From contig NC_057924.1 of assembly GCF_018873765.1 (NCBI RefSeq), forward strand, positions 3,596,001-3,660,000: 64,000 bases of DNA. Reading direction: 5' to 3'. Made by a program: the position numbers and the translations under genes. The stretch's first letter is position 1, and each line of letters begins with the position of its first letter. This DNA comes from Telopea speciosissima (taxonomy: Eukaryota; Streptophyta; Magnoliopsida; Proteales; Proteaceae). Positions 48,901 to 62,421 of this stretch are shown here, piece after piece. Under the pieces are notes generated by a model, which saw nothing but the letters and a program-made list of their open reading frames with translations, ran no database searches and had not been told where the DNA came from.

Positions 48901-51900
48901 AGTCCCAAAGCAGTTTGAAATATTTCATTTTCCCTCCAATACAGTGGGAGGGTTTTGGATGGTCTTTTCTCCCTGAAACCAACACAGAGCACTGAAGCCT
49001 CTAGGGTTTGCCCTTCACTGAGGAGCCGGTTATGGTCTGCAACTTTGCTATTGGGTAGCTGTTGTTCCTTCCCTGAGAGACCCCCCAACGTTGCTTAATG
49101 CTGGCACTAATGGCCATACTCGAGCCGATGGAACTTCCCCAACTCCTGCTGTTTTTAACAACTGTTGCTGGGACATAGCACAATATTAATGGGACAGAAT
49201 TTAAGGAGGTTTTGAGGAGAAAACATGTTTTTTTTTTCTTTCTCCAGAGGATCCATAATATTTTGTTCGATGATGTATTTCTGGGCATAGGCAAAACCAG
49301 ATTTCCATGATCGCTATTTTGAAGACTTCAGTTTAGGTTTCTTTAGACTGAACAAAAATTTGATGAGGATGATGTCCGCATAGCTTTATCTGTTTCAGTT
49401 TTTTTGGGGCTGCAATCATACAGATGCTCTTTTTTTATTTTATTTTATTTTTTATGACTCAAGTGCTGCAGTTGTTTTACCCCCAAAGACGACAAGTGTG
49501 GTAGTGTATGTGATATTTCTGTTTCTGTTTGTTGTTGAGAATGCAGTGTCCCTCGTAATCCTTGTTATGTGAACTTTATATAAAATATAAGATGGATTTC
49601 AAAGATCAAATAACACTGAAACTGCAACTTCATTGTGAATATTTGAGGATGAAGGGATGATCACCACCGGAGGTTGTTAGTCGTTGCGAATGAGGGGTTT
49701 CCCCCTTGCTGTTGCCGTTCTGTTCTAATGTTACTTATAATTTTGTCCATCTAAGGATTGGATAGTAATGTTGAATGGGAAAAGTAAGTTTGAGGAAAAA
49801 TTACTCATTTGAATTATCCGATGCATTTAAATTAGGGGCATAAAAAGTTGCGAATTCGTACACTAACCTTTGTGAACATTTTCAGGACTCAATTGATAAG
49901 ATTCACTGCTTCATGATGATAGCCCCCACCTGTGTATCGTCCCATTTTTTTACCAATTCCTAAAACTCTTACCTCTAGAAGTCCTTTTATTTTCTATTGT
50001 TGCTCTAAAGCTGTTTTATTATCTGTTGGCTCTAATACCTGTTCATGTTTCCCAGCTACTATTCATACCGAGCCTTTATGGATTTTGGGTATCCAGACAT
50101 ATTCATCTCCCGCGAGGTATCCTAGTTAAATTATTTGAATTTCTCTGTGCTTTCTACTCAGATGATAAAGAACAATATCTAGGACAGAATTTGAGATGTC
50201 AACCTGTCCGACAGACCTTTGACACCAATCCGGGACTGTGGTGCAGGCTTCCAAATCAGAGATCTTTAAATGCCATGAGTTTTGTTGAGTGGGTCAATTT
50301 GATTTATACTCCTTTTTTGACATTATCAATAGTAGATTGTGTGACAAGGATGGTTTCATATGCACTTTGATGGCATTTGAGATATCTATTTGGGACCCTC
50401 CATTCTGCCACTTGATGCATGCTCTTTTTATAGAAAAAAGTGGCTGCTTCCTGTTGTTGTGTCCAAATTTTAGCATTCATAAATGGTAAAAGCCTGCTAA
50501 ATATTTATCTCTGCATGTAGTTGTGTGTTTCTGTTGTCAGTTATGACTTAATTTTATACAGTCATCAGTTGGAATGCATGCCGTTGCTTAATGGCTACGT
50601 ACATCTAACTTTCGTTATAAATTTGATCTGAAGACTTTTGGCTGGACTCCTCAAGAAGCTAAAATGCATATGGTTACTGATTTCTTCACTGAATATGAGG
50701 TGCGGTTCTTTTCTGCTTCTGTAAATTCCTTTCTTAAGAAGTATGCAAAATGATATGTTTTTAGCCTTCAATTTGCTTCTGTTTGGAGTCCCCAACATTC
50801 TCTTTACTATGATCAGTGGACATGAAACGAGTGTCATTTTTTTTTTCATGTGTTGATGTGGAGCATCAAACACAGAGAATCTCCCTCCTCTCTTCCCCAG
50901 GGGGAAAAAAGAGAAAAAAAAGAGAGGGTGCAATCATTCATTCATTGATGATTTGCACTTGAGATATATCTGAATATATTCTAAAATAAAACAATCCCAA
51001 GTTCATGTTGGCACATGTGTTGGCATACTTCTCTGAGACAACACTGTGAGCTGTGGACAGATGATAAATCTATGAAGGGGGGAATTGTCCTACGGATCAT
51101 AGGTTTTGTGCATTTTACTTAAAAATTTTAAAGTTTTGATATTGTGTTTGTTGAATTTTGTAGTGGCGGCTGATTACCGAGGTACTTGGACCTAATCCAC
51201 GGCATCTCTCTGAACTTTATGCGCTCAAACAGAGCAGTTATAACGAGAAGTAAGTAGTATTCCTCCTTTGTCTAGCAATTAGCTTCTACTGTAGTAGTCG
51301 CAAGAATCCTCATATATTGACATCTTAGCTTACAGAAAACATTAAGACTGAAGTCGAGTTATATACCTAGCGCTTTTTGTTCGAAATTAATTGATAGTCA
51401 TTTTCCAACCATATGCATTTAGGTTTAGTTTGTATAAACTTCCAATCTTGATATTATAGTGAAGTTCCTGTTCAAGAAAACCAAGCATAACCTCCATAGC
51501 TTGAACCTTAACCGCTTTGTTTGGCATTGTTTTTACTTTTTTTTTCCCCAAGAGTTTATGGGTGCTTAAGTCAGTAAGCTTGCTACAGATTTGGGATAAA
51601 GGGTGGTAATCTTGTTGATTTGTAATTCTCATTCTAAAAGAGTTGAATAGAATCTCATGTTAATTGGTTGGATATTGTTGGAGTTGCCCTCCTTGACGGT
51701 AGTCTTATCTAATTGGGAATGAGCATCTAATGGCTTCCTTACTAATATCTCATTCTCATGGTTCTAAACCAGCCCGCTTGGAGGCAGATGGCTTAGTCAT
51801 GTTGGAAGTTACTAGGGAATCAATCTTTGGGACAAGTTCTGACCCCAAAAAAAAAAGGAAAGAAAGAAAAGAAGAGTTAGAAGGATTTTGATGGAAGTCG

Positions 51901-54900
51901 TAGGTTTTGGGTTTATGTTGGGCTATGTTACCACTTACCAGTACATGGCAGAGGTTATAACTTGTGTGTGATAAAGATTTCATTTCTTGCATTCTCATTT
52001 GCTTATATAAAGTGTCATACATGTATGCAGCTCATAATTTGAACTCACCGGGTAACACCGGGGGTGGGTGTCAAAGTAGAATTTCAAAAAGTGCAGGAAA
52101 TTGGTGCCCGATGTTTGTCAGATGACTGACCTAAATGTGTTCCTACTTATCTAAGGTCCAGTTCTAATTGTATATAATTTGCACCAGAAATTTAGATGTT
52201 GATGGATTAAAATTTATGAGGGATCAAACTGGTCCATTTCTATTTCCCAAAACTACCACAATGGTTTGTTTTGTATCATCAACATTCACCCATCCCAAAA
52301 GATGTAGCCGTTTATTATTAGTAAATGAGATTAAAACTATAAATATGAAGAATTGTTGGGATAGAAGGTGTTGGGTGAAATGTATAGTTGCTGTTTATCT
52401 TTTTATTAGTCAAGCTGTTTCACATACATTTGAAGGTACATACTGTAAGATTCAAGCCTTTTGTTTTTCCTACTTGCAGGGTCATGGAGGATAGCGACAG
52501 GAGTACGTTTGAGGATATTCTAGATGCATACCTTGCATATTTGCAAGTAAATCTTCTTTGAAACTTATTCATTTTGGAATCACTTTTATGCAGTTTTTTT
52601 TTTTTTTTTGAGAAATCACTTACCTATTTGAAAATGTAGCTTTGATGAGTTTCTGCATGGTTAATATTTTGAGTGTCCACTTCAATAGATGTGCATGCAT
52701 TGGAGATATATAAATGATTGAGTTGAAAATCAATGATGCATGTATCCTAATACAATTAATATGGAGTGGGTAGTGGTAGCTAAGAACACCTTAGAGATTG
52801 ACTTTTTGCATATCCATGTCTATAGTTGATTCTATTTTCTTACTTGAGTTTACTTTTTAGATGTAGATTCTGATTGACATTTTCTATTCCTCGTCATATA
52901 TGTTATATAGCAACTCGCCTTAAATATTTAAGTTGACTAATGTGGAGTGGTGCATGATGTGAATCGTATCTGTTTTGAGCTGTTGACCTAAATTATGGTT
53001 TGACCATCACAAAATGGTTGTGTTTAAGTAGATGATTGCCTCTAAACAGCTTGAATTTGGAGATTCAACAGTACACTCTTTCCATGAATTACTTTCTCTA
53101 CTTAGGAGGGTATGGGACCTGTCCCTGAATCTAGTGCTATGAGAATGGCTTTCTATCAACAATTTGAACAGAGTTTTTTTTTTTTGAGGGGGGGGGAGGG
53201 GGGGGGGTTTTCTCAGGGCAAATAATTCGCCATTTCAACCTCTTTACAGATCCTTTAGTAATTAACATCACCATTTATTCAGTCGCCTAGGCGTCCAAGC
53301 GCCTTGGTCGACTGGGGCGTTTTGGACATCTAGGCGGAGGCCTTGGTCGCCTAGTTGGTGTCGCCTTGATTTTGGACCCTCTCCAATGCCTTGGGTCGCC
53401 TAGCCGCCGTGCCAACTATGCTCAGATCTGATGCAACTAACTGTTTAGAGATGCAATCAAACAACACCTCACATCTTGTTTTAGAGGGTCAAAAATCAAG
53501 GCAACACCGCCAACTAACCATGTAGAGACGCAACCAAACAACACCTCACACCTGCACTATCCACCGAGAGGGGGTAGGGTTGTTTATAACCTTTGGCTTG
53601 TCAGAGTCCAACCCAAAAGACTAGTCTTTTAGGTGGAGGGACTCACAGAGTCACAGGTATATGAAAGAGACGGAAATCCCACTCCGAACCGATGTGGGAT
53701 TCTAATACTCCTCCTCATGTGTAGGCGGATCGGAACAATACCTACACGTGGAGGGATCACAGAGACAAGATCGGAAACATGGCTATGTTTGGTTGTCAAG
53801 AAATATAGAGTTTTCTGCTGGAAAACAAGTGAAAATTATCAGTGTTTCATTAGAAAACTCTCCTTCTGTAGCATTTTCCATTGGAAAACTCTATGTTTGT
53901 GCAGAGTCAACCATAACCTACAGGGATACTGCAAAGGTAATCCCCCCCTCCCCCAGTTTTTTTTTTTTTTTTTTTTTTGTATGGATTAGGGGAGTGAATT
54001 GGTGAAAGAACATCAAAAGAAGCTAATAAACTGATTTTTTTGGGGGGGGGGTGTGATAGGGTCTCAAAATCCTGAGCAAGTAGTTGATTTTTTGGAAACC
54101 TACAAGAAAGGGTTTTTGGGATGTGACTGGCTATATGATATAGCTATTCTCAATAGAGTCTGGAGGATGCAAGTAGTTGTAGGTTTCAGCTATAGTTAGG
54201 AATGTTGAGAAATACGATGAGGTAGAAATTTTCCATTATGAACTGCAGTCTGTTTTCTTCAATTCTTGCTTAATGACTTATTATTTTGAGTTTGGTCGGC
54301 TATGTGTTCCTGCATACCATATGGAGCCATCGCTCAAAGTTCAAATAAATTGAAAAGAGAGCTCTTAATTCAAAGAATCCACACTTACTAAAATAGTGAA
54401 ATCATGCTTTATTAATTGGTAAATTTATTTTTAAAATTACTATGAACAGTGAAAGTAGGACTTATTGCAAACTATAGTTACTGTTCACTAAAACAGTAAC
54501 CGTCATGCCCAGAGAAAGTAGTAAATATTGTATCTACTAAAAAAATGATGAAAACTAATTACCAGGAACTTAACTCCCTGCTTCTCATCCATATTTCTGG
54601 TGTGCTCTTGCACCATGTTTCAACAGCATTGTTTTGCCTGAATGTTAACTCTTCCACTAGATCGAATCCATGAGTTAAGAGATGAGAACAGATGCATCAT
54701 GATCCTCCCATGTCCCTTTAACGAGGATTTTATACTTTATTGTGAAATTAGCTTAGCATGTATCATATACAACGAGATGTTTACGTTAGAACTTGTATTG
54801 TATTCTATATGTTCTGATTTTACTTCCTAATCCGGATATGCAGTGCTGCATCTTTGGTTTTGTCTTGTATTTGTCTTTGTTCCTGGGGTTGATTTACTTT

Positions 54901-55746
54901 TTCTTTTCTTTCTAGTAAATCTTTGCACTCAAATCACTACAAATACTTTTCCTGAACCTTTCACATTCTGATTTAGGTGACTCTGGTGAATCCTGCCATG
55001 GAATCAGCATTGTCTAGTCTGCAAAAGTTTGCTGTTGATGCGTACAATGGAAGGATCTCGAAAGATCGATTGCGTTTTGGTGCACCATGGAGACATCCCC
55101 CACGCACAGACAATCCTGCACTTTGTTTAGAGTGGGCCAAGATTCAACTAACTGATTTCATACAATCTCTTGTGAATGCTGATTTTGGGGTAATTTATTT
55201 TTGGCAGAAATATATGGAACTTATCTTAGGTTCATGTCTTTATTTTAACTCAAATACCTAATCAAAGTTCATACGGGGTTGACTTTATGTGCGTTTCACT
55301 TGTTGCCTGTTTGCCTTTGTGAAGGTTAATTATCTGGCTGATTGTAGCCTAGAAATCCTGGATGATCCTTCTGTAGTCGCAATGATGGAGGTACTTCTCT
55401 AGTTCCATCCATGATGCTTGCTTTCTTGATTCTTGATTATGTGATGTTTTCTGAAATTAACCTCCTTTCAGGTTGGTTTACTCTATGCACAGCGAGATCC
55501 ATCCTTCATTCGTCCTGTATCTCGAGGTATCCAGAGGTGTCTTGTCAGATGGTAAGCGATTTTGAACATTAGTCCAAAGTGGCCTGTAACTAATATGGTC
55601 CATGTTCAAATTCGACTTTGCTGGAGTGCAGGCTTGTCCAGGAAAGGATGAATATGTCCTTTCAGCAGTTACGAAAGTACCTGTGGCAGAGAATAGTACG
55701 TGGTCGCAGTTATCGCCATTTGATGAAGGAAGCAGGATATAAGTAG
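45969..55746 (+). CDS. P-loop NTPase (AAA/STAND-like ATPase) of an uncharacterised plant family
   Basis: There are eleven exons with matching phases: 45969-46110, 46213-46853, 47248-47408, 50056-50116, 50634-50699, 51164-51249, 52480-52546, 54977-55189, 55325-55390, 55472-55551 and 55632-55746. They give 565 residues. The start is MAKKAWKIIPRPLLETVLNN; upstream in-frame codons have no ATG. Walker A is GPRGVGKT at residues 35-42, after LILH. A Walker B-like strand LVINNID is at 264-270, and LPVILLTSDG (306-315) resembles sensor 1 of AAA/archaeal-type ATPases. The arrangement recalls ATPases that couple to a target domain. The C-terminal 200 residues are helical and basic (WQRIVRGRSYRHLMKEAGYK). 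The protein likely binds and hydrolyses ATP. Substrate and compartment are unknown to me. The exon 3 and 5 acceptors are weak (tgagcag, tctgaag). Introns 3, 7 and 6 are 2.6, 2.4 and 1.2 kb long. Confidence 0.85.
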
Positions 55747-58700
55747 TCTGAAGTATGTACCAGGTTTCTTTATTGTTTTGTTTGGCTTGACGTCAGTTTC
55801 ATTTTTAGTTGCTTATGAACCAACTCAAGGAATGGTTGCTTGAGAATTGAAAAGAAAGAACTATTCTTTTCCAATTTGTGGTTTACAAGAATTTATGGAT
55901 TCTCTCTCAGGTTAGCTTGGCGAAGGTATACTCATTAATATTGACAGCATGTCTCTTGTACTCCCGGAGGTTCACATGTAAGTATTTCTTGAGGATATCT
56001 AACATCTCAAATGTTAGTTTGTGGTTCCTTATTTTCATTGAAGGATGATGTTGATATGTGGCCCCACAAGGTCAATTAGGTTATCATGCCTGACAAGTTA
56101 TCCTAATATCCATTCAATGAGGCTAAAGGTATCCTAGTGATGCAGCACCCAGTGCCCAAATCCGTAGGAAGAAGAAGAAGAAGAAGTCCTGACACTAGGG
56201 CTTAGTTTGGGAGCCATAGTTTAGGTTTGCATTCTAGTATTTTTCATTCCATACTTCGTTTATTTTTCTGTTATTTAATTGAACCGGTTCAAATTGGTTG
56301 CATCCAATTGGTTCAATTTAAGTGATTTAGCTATCTTTTAATTTAAGTTAGTTGGGTCAATTAGGTCTTTTCAGTATTTTAAGTTATTAGCTTTTAATTA
56401 TAGCCTTTCCCTTCCACGATTTATGAAGGAAGGATTTAATTTGTACTAGGATTTGGCCATTGGCTTTATTATAAATAAAGTTAAATCGTGGGAGGCTCCC
56501 CCACAGTTGAATATTTGAAAAAAACAGAATTGTTGGCTGCCATTATTGCTGCTCCTTTGTTCCTTGAGAGTGTGCATCCTTGTGGTTCTATCAAGGTGGA
56601 AAGGGATTGGTGGAATCTGATCGACTCCTTACGCCGTGACGGCTGGGAGGATCCTCTACAGCTGGAAGGTGGTTCTATCCTTGTATCACAGAGCTGCTGC
56701 CTCCATTGAAGACCTTTTTCAACCAGTAGGTTATTTAATTAGTTTCCTTCATCCCCTTCTTCTCATCCTCTAACCCAATCCAGCCGATCTGCCATACCAT
56801 TCCCTCCATTATTGTCAATCGATCTACAAAACCCTAAGTGATCTAATTTCTGTCCAGACTATTTCCACCAGCCAAATCCTTTTAAATTTCAAACATAACT
56901 CCTTCACAGCCTTCCCTCCACTCGACCTTCACTGCAGGTCCATTCAGTCTTCAAAATCCTAAATTCCCTCACCTCCATTAAAGCTCCACAAGCCCTAAAA
57001 TTCCCATAGCCTGATCTAACCATCAAATCCAGCCCAAACTTGTGTCGAACTTCCCTCCCACTATCCCCTATACTCGACCTAAAGCCCTGCCCTAAATTCC
57101 CATTAGAAACCCTAATTTCAGCCTAAATTCTAAAACCCGAAACCCTAACCCTAAAATTCTGAAATGTCAAATCCTTACCTAAACCTAACCAAACCTAGCT
57201 TATTAAACTCCTTAAAGCCTGCCTATTATTATCAAATAAGAGTTACCCCATTCCCCTAATTATAACCCTAGAATTTCCCTACTTTACGTCAAATTTGCCC
57301 CCATCGAGTTAGCCATTCAGCAGGTCCTGGATATTTGGCTCCTAGTGGATCTGTCCTCCATCTAGGACTACATTACCTAGAGGGTAATGATTGGTTTTTA
57401 ATTGAAGGTTTGGATTTTAGCAAAGAAATTCAAGAAAAATGAGACATCAGGATTTCGTAAATTTTGATCTCTGAAAGAAACAAACAAAAGGGAAATCTAT
57501 ATGTACTTGTCAAGAGAAGATGAATTAATCTTATTTTTTTTATGCTGCAACTATATGTCAGAATTTTAAAGAAAGAAATGCTACTGCATAGGGTTTTATG
57601 GATGGATGGGCTGTCAGCCAGGTAGTTATGTTGGGAACAAGATCCACTTAAAAGATCAGATGTTGTTCGATGAAATGAGATTGAGTGGCTGAAATGTCTT
57701 GTTGTCTATTTGGTTTTAACTCGCCTGCAAGTAAAGGTAGAAGTGAAGAGGAGAGAAGAAGAAAAACCAGAATTCACCTAGTGTTGAGACTTTAGAGAAA
57801 TCCATCTACCATACTGAATTACATAAAACTGGCTGGCCGTGTAGCATACAGATAATATAATATATATCCTAAATACACCCACGCTGAAAATACCTGCTGT
57901 TAAATAATGAAGGAGAAATTAAATTACTACTTCAGCTGTTAAGTCTTTTTAATTTACTTCTGCCATGACCTACCGTTAACTAGATACGACAAGCAACATG
58001 AAAACCAGACCTATTGTGCTACCCACTAGCTGAATACTTAAATTGAATAGAAGTAAGTAGCCACATAAGATGTTCACTGACTGCTGCTTTGATTTTCTAC
58101 CATTTATGCCTCTAGAATCCTCATCAAAAGTTTTTCTGCATGTTCTTGGGTTTTAGCATTTTTCTCTTTATTCTTCCCTGGGCTTAAGTCATTTGCCATA
58201 TACTGATAAAGAATGTAGAATGTATCATTATACATAATGATGGAACATTACAGTATCTATGGGAACTCATATATCAGATCATTTTCCACTTCGGCTTGAA
58301 CATATGTTTTAATGCTTATGTTTCAATTTTAACTTTGATGTATTCTTTGCTTCCTGTTGTAATGGCATTTGGACCTAGTTTCTGAACTTTCTTTTTCATT
58401 CGCATCATCAGGCAACAATCATTGGTTGAATCTGTTGTAAGGGATTCAAGGGATTCTTGTGAGGTACAATCTTTCCCAGTTGTATTTCTCATTCATTTTG
58501 TGTTTTGCTTGTGATCATGTCTAGTTGCAAGTGAACTGGAGGAAAATCCTGTCACTATCTTATTGAACCCACCTAATGCTAGAAATGTTAGGAAAGCAGT
58601 GACTTCCTGCTGGTAAAAGCTGATGATTATTTCAGTCTTCCACCAATTTCTGGTTTAGGAGAGTGTGTATCACTTGTTAGTTTTATTCTTACCCAGTTGT

Positions 58701-60478
58701 TCATGGTAGAGGATCTAAGATTTCGGAGTCCTAGGTTGAGCAGTTTATTGTATTAAATTCAAGTTAAGCTAAAGAGGGAGATGACTCTTATCTGTGCTAG
58801 ACTAAGAGATGACTTCTCTACATGATATGGGGCTATTTTCTCTGCTACCACTGTACTTGAATATGTCTCTAAAATTTGCTTGACTTCAGTTCACAGTTCA
58901 TATCTGGGGTGTTGAAAATCCTCCTGGAAATGAATATAGTTTGTAAGCAAAGTATGAAAACGGACTTTGATGTGGATGGAGTAAAATGGGCTTTCATATG
59001 GAATTCTAAATTCTTCTTTCCTCTAGTGAGAAATGATTACAACATCACTCTCTTGCAAACTGTTTGCCGACTATTATTGGGAAGTTGATTTTGTGACACT
59101 TCTAGCAATTGGTTTCTAGTGTTTAATAATGGTTTTTTTAAGGTGCTTTAATGTCTATTAGGGTTTAAACATTTGAAGATATAAATCTAAGTATGATTGG
59201 AAATCATCTTTAAGAAACAGTGTGAAATTTATGATGAGTCACCTTGTCTGCGGCCAACATTTCTTCATATGCATATCGAATCTCTAGTTTCAGCTGTAAG
59301 TGAAGCCTAATGGTTTCTTGCTTTCTATTTGCAGGTCGTGTTGTAGCAAGTACTGGCATTAGTTTCTCATGTATGTTGAAAGACCTGAAATTTTTGCATA
59401 CCACTCTGACTGATTGACTGACAAATGATTATTCACTTGGTGCAATAACAAGAGTTCAGCCATGGACTTCGTTAATTAGTGAAGGATTTCACTCACCAAA
59501 GATGGAAGGAAAAGGTTACCAAAACTTTTGCCTACAAATTCTGGCAGACTTAAAATGACTTTTCACTTGGTGAAATAAGGTGAGTTCAATTGTGGACTTA
59601 ATCAATTAATGATCTTACTTCCAAAGATGGAAGAAAAGTTTAATGTTTCTGATAGCTGACCAAAGCCAAACATCGAAGAACAAGGTTGATAGGAAGGCAC
59701 TTTTAATGACTGCTGGTCTGAATGGTACCTCTTATCGGCTCAACAGGGTTCAATGTCTTCATGTATTGAGAGGATGGCTGTACTCTGTACACAGGATGAA
59801 GCTTGTAATGAATGCTATACAAAACTTAGATGAACGAGTGTTTTTACTTCTTTGTAATTTTGCCTGGTGGTGTATTTTCTTGGCTAGCATATTCTTTATT
59901 TTAATTTATTTTCTTCTTCAGTTTTTGATTAAGCTTGCTGTGTTTACTTGACAATATGAAAGTGCTCATTCATGCTCTTCCCCTTCATGTAGAGCCTTTC
60001 CATCCGTTTGGACCTTCCCCTGAGGGAGGAAAAAAAAAGAAAAACTGGGGGGTGGGTGACTGGGTGTCACCTGAAGTCCTCTTGTTTGTGTTTTAAGGTT
60101 CAAATCTGTTTGACCCCCCTGCTCCTAGCTCATTCCTCCATTTTAGAGGCTTACTTGAGTATCTTAAGGACATCTCCCAGTTGCTTTTCTGTAGAGGGTG
60201 AAGACATTTTCTGCCGTCAGCATTGAATGTTCTTAGTTTCTGTGGAACTACTGAGATGGATCCACATGGTCATACTCAGCAACAAGATTGTATAGATCTA
60301 AACCCAATATTCAAAAGCAATGTAAAGGTTTTGTATAGTTACAAGCTTGTATTTTGGAACCAGCATTATTCACTTTTCCACTATACTACTTCATACCACA
60401 AGCACATCCACAACTGGTATGAAAATCCCCCCAACAAGGCTGGAGAGTGTAGAAATTTACAATCAGCAATACCCTTAT
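55747..60478. other. Region between the convergent P-loop NTPase and fibrillin genes
   Basis: The first part is probably the 3' untranslated region of the NTPase gene, and spliced 3' UTR exons further down cannot be excluded. Between about 56250 and 56750 the sequence looks like a degenerate LTR or promoter segment (ttataaataa at 56470; tgtatcacagagc near 56681), but no partner LTR was found. From 56750 to 57330 it is a CT/CA-rich, 'aaccctaa'-rich stretch. A 130-bp tandem duplication lies at 59427-59645. No coding domain is recognised. Confidence 0.45.
59427..59645. repeat. Tandem duplication, about 130-bp period
   Basis: Copy 1 (ttcacttggtgcaataa at 59432) and copy 2 (ttcacttggtgaaataa at 59562) share gagttca, tggactt, aattaatga/aattagtga and ccaaagatggaa in the same order. 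The copies have diverged by substitutions and a deletion in copy 2. Confidence 0.75.
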
Positions 60479-61842
60479 TTAGGCGGTCAAGAGGGAGCTG
60501 CCTTCCTTGATGAGTACAAACACACTTCCACCATCACCCCTGGAGATGCGCAGTTCATCATCAAGGTATGTGGTGAGTAACCATGACTGGGCATTGTCGT
60601 TGGTGATGGGAATCTTCAAGGGTGGTTGGCTGGAGATGGTCTTCGCCACAGATGAAGCAGTGTCTTGAAGTGAAGTGATCAGGCCTTTAAAGGGGGTGAG
60701 GTCAATCTTCTGCCCCAGAACATCCACGCTTTCTGGTGTCTCAATGGAGTCTGTTAACTGGGGTGTTCCAATGATGCCTTCTTCGAACTTGATCTGCAAC
60801 ACACAAGTTTTGACACATAAAAATCTTTCCCATTGCCCATTTGAGGTCTTAGTTTCAGAGTGTAATCTAGTAGTTCTTTACTGCCACCATTACCAACCTG
60901 AACGCGCTTAGGACTTCGGATTTCGAATTTGGCATTGGTGATGAAAGAAGTGGTGGCCAAAGGTCCACTGAACTGGACTGAGTTCTGGACTGTGAAGTTA
61001 TCTGAGTCAATGGTTTGAGATATTTCCTCTACCTTCACTAATGGTAGGGTTCCTCTCGAGAACAATGGAAACAACCCCGAGAACGAAGTGTACCTGCACA
61101 ACCGCCATGAAAAAAAGAAAAACATTTGCCATTGAGAAGGGTCAAAGCTTTGGTAATGTTAAAATCAAACAGATGAGAGTGATTGGATCGTGACAGAGAG
61201 AAGCAGAGAGATAGACTTGCGCAAGAATCCATTTGCCATTGAGAAGGGTCAAAGCTTTGGTAAGAATGTTAAAATCAAACAGGTGAGAGTGATTGGATCA
61301 TGACAGAGAGAGGCAAAGAGATAAACTTACGCAAGAATCCATTTGCCATTGAGAAGTGTCAAAGCTTCGGTGGGAGCAGGGGTTGGGTTGAGGGCCTCAA
61401 GCTGCGTGATGAGCTCGACAATCTCGGCCCTCGTCTCACTGGAGGCACTCAGCCCTCGTCCTGTGCCATAGAATGAGTCCACCAAAGCCTTCTTCAACTT
61501 ATCCACCTCGCTGGGTTCCTTGGGCTTCTCTTCTTCCTCCTCCTCCTCTCCCAACGCCGTTGCAACCCCTTCCCCAGTCCATTCCTCGTTTTCAGGACCC
61601 CACTCGTCGTCGTTCTCCGCCGCCCGAATCCTCAGAAACGGTCTCAACCCACGACTCGTCCAGCCGATCGAAAACCTCGACCCTTCAACCTCCATTCCCT
61701 TCCCTGACGGGATCCCTACAGAATGAACTGTAACTGTGGAGGGCAAATTCTTCTTCCCGAACCATAGATGACCCTGTTTTGGGTAAGCAGACAAAGAAAG
61801 GGTCTTGCAAAGGAAGGGATTGAAAGATGAAACTCCTGCCAT
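60479..61842 (-). CDS. Plastid-lipid-associated protein / fibrillin (plastoglobule)
   Basis: This is a structural lipid-binding protein of plastoglobules and thylakoids. Exons on the minus strand are 61842-61331, 61093-60898 and 60793-60479 (TAA), giving 340 residues. Residues 1-70 are Ser-rich and basic with few acids, consistent with a chloroplast transit peptide. An acidic low-complexity segment follows ([20 protein letters not shown]). The PAP/fibrillin domain begins at [20 protein letters not shown] and includes [20 protein letters not shown] (crossing the exon 1/2 join), [20 protein letters not shown] and [20 protein letters not shown]. The C-terminus [20 protein letters not shown], ending [11 protein letters not shown], is the conserved family end. 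Length and sequence match the FIB1/FIB2 (PAP1-3) group. Intron 1 (237 bp) consists mostly of duplicated exon 1/intron 1 sequence. Confidence 0.94.
61123..61363. repeat. Tandem duplication of the fibrillin exon 1 end and splice donor
   Basis: The motif catttgccattgagaag occurs at 61123, 61230 and 61340, with periods of 107 and 110 bp. On the coding (minus) strand the 61340 copy is the real exon 1 end, ttcttgc followed by donor gtaagt. The 61230 copy repeats the same exon sequence but has gcaagt at the donor. The 61123 copy lacks the ggattcttgc end and runs into the intron 3' pyrimidine tract. Confidence 0.9.
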
Positions 61843-62421
61843 TTCTCTGAATTGTGAATTTTTAATGCTTTCGTGGAGGTTTTATCACCCAAAGGCAGCA
61901 ATTGGTGAGCAAAATAGAAGAGAAAGGGCTTACAGATTTGAGAAAGAATTTGTGGGAGATGGAAATATTCTTGAAACTGATCAATAAATTCCCCATCAAA
62001 CCGATAACGTGACTCTAAAAACTATTGGATTCATGAATCTGGTGTGGGGAAGGGCCAAAATCTCTTCCACGACTGGTATTGTGACACGTGGAGGGAATGG
62101 AGAAGCAGATACTTATAAGGTCGGTGACGGCCACTTATTATCCTAATCAAGTGTCTACATCATCAGCGGATGAGATGATCATCACGAAGCTCATCCTGTC
62201 AAATTATATGGTGATATGGATTACTGTATTACTGAAATACCCCTTGGGATACCTTCTTTGCCTATGAAATTGATCGGATAAAATTGTCAATCACCCGCGG
62301 CTGATGTGATCATTCACTTTCTACATAAAATCTAGAAGGTTCCTTGTACGTTTTTCTTATGAGTTGTGACGATTTGGAAATACAGGCATTCCTCACGGCC
62401 TTTCATTATTTGGATCCCATT

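Noticed and set aside
53281-53410. Repeated cgcctaggcg / gcgccttggtcg words
   Set aside because: They look like a dispersed plant repeat in NTPase intron 7, but I could not set ends or a target duplication.
56250-56750. Candidate solo LTR (TATA-like ttataaataa, PBS-like tgtatcacagagc)
   Set aside because: No TG...CA ends with a target duplication and no second LTR were found. The PBS-like match is poor.
57135-57160. Telomere-like aaccctaaccctaa
   Set aside because: Only two units are present inside a CT-rich stretch with scattered 'ccctaa' words, so it is not an array.
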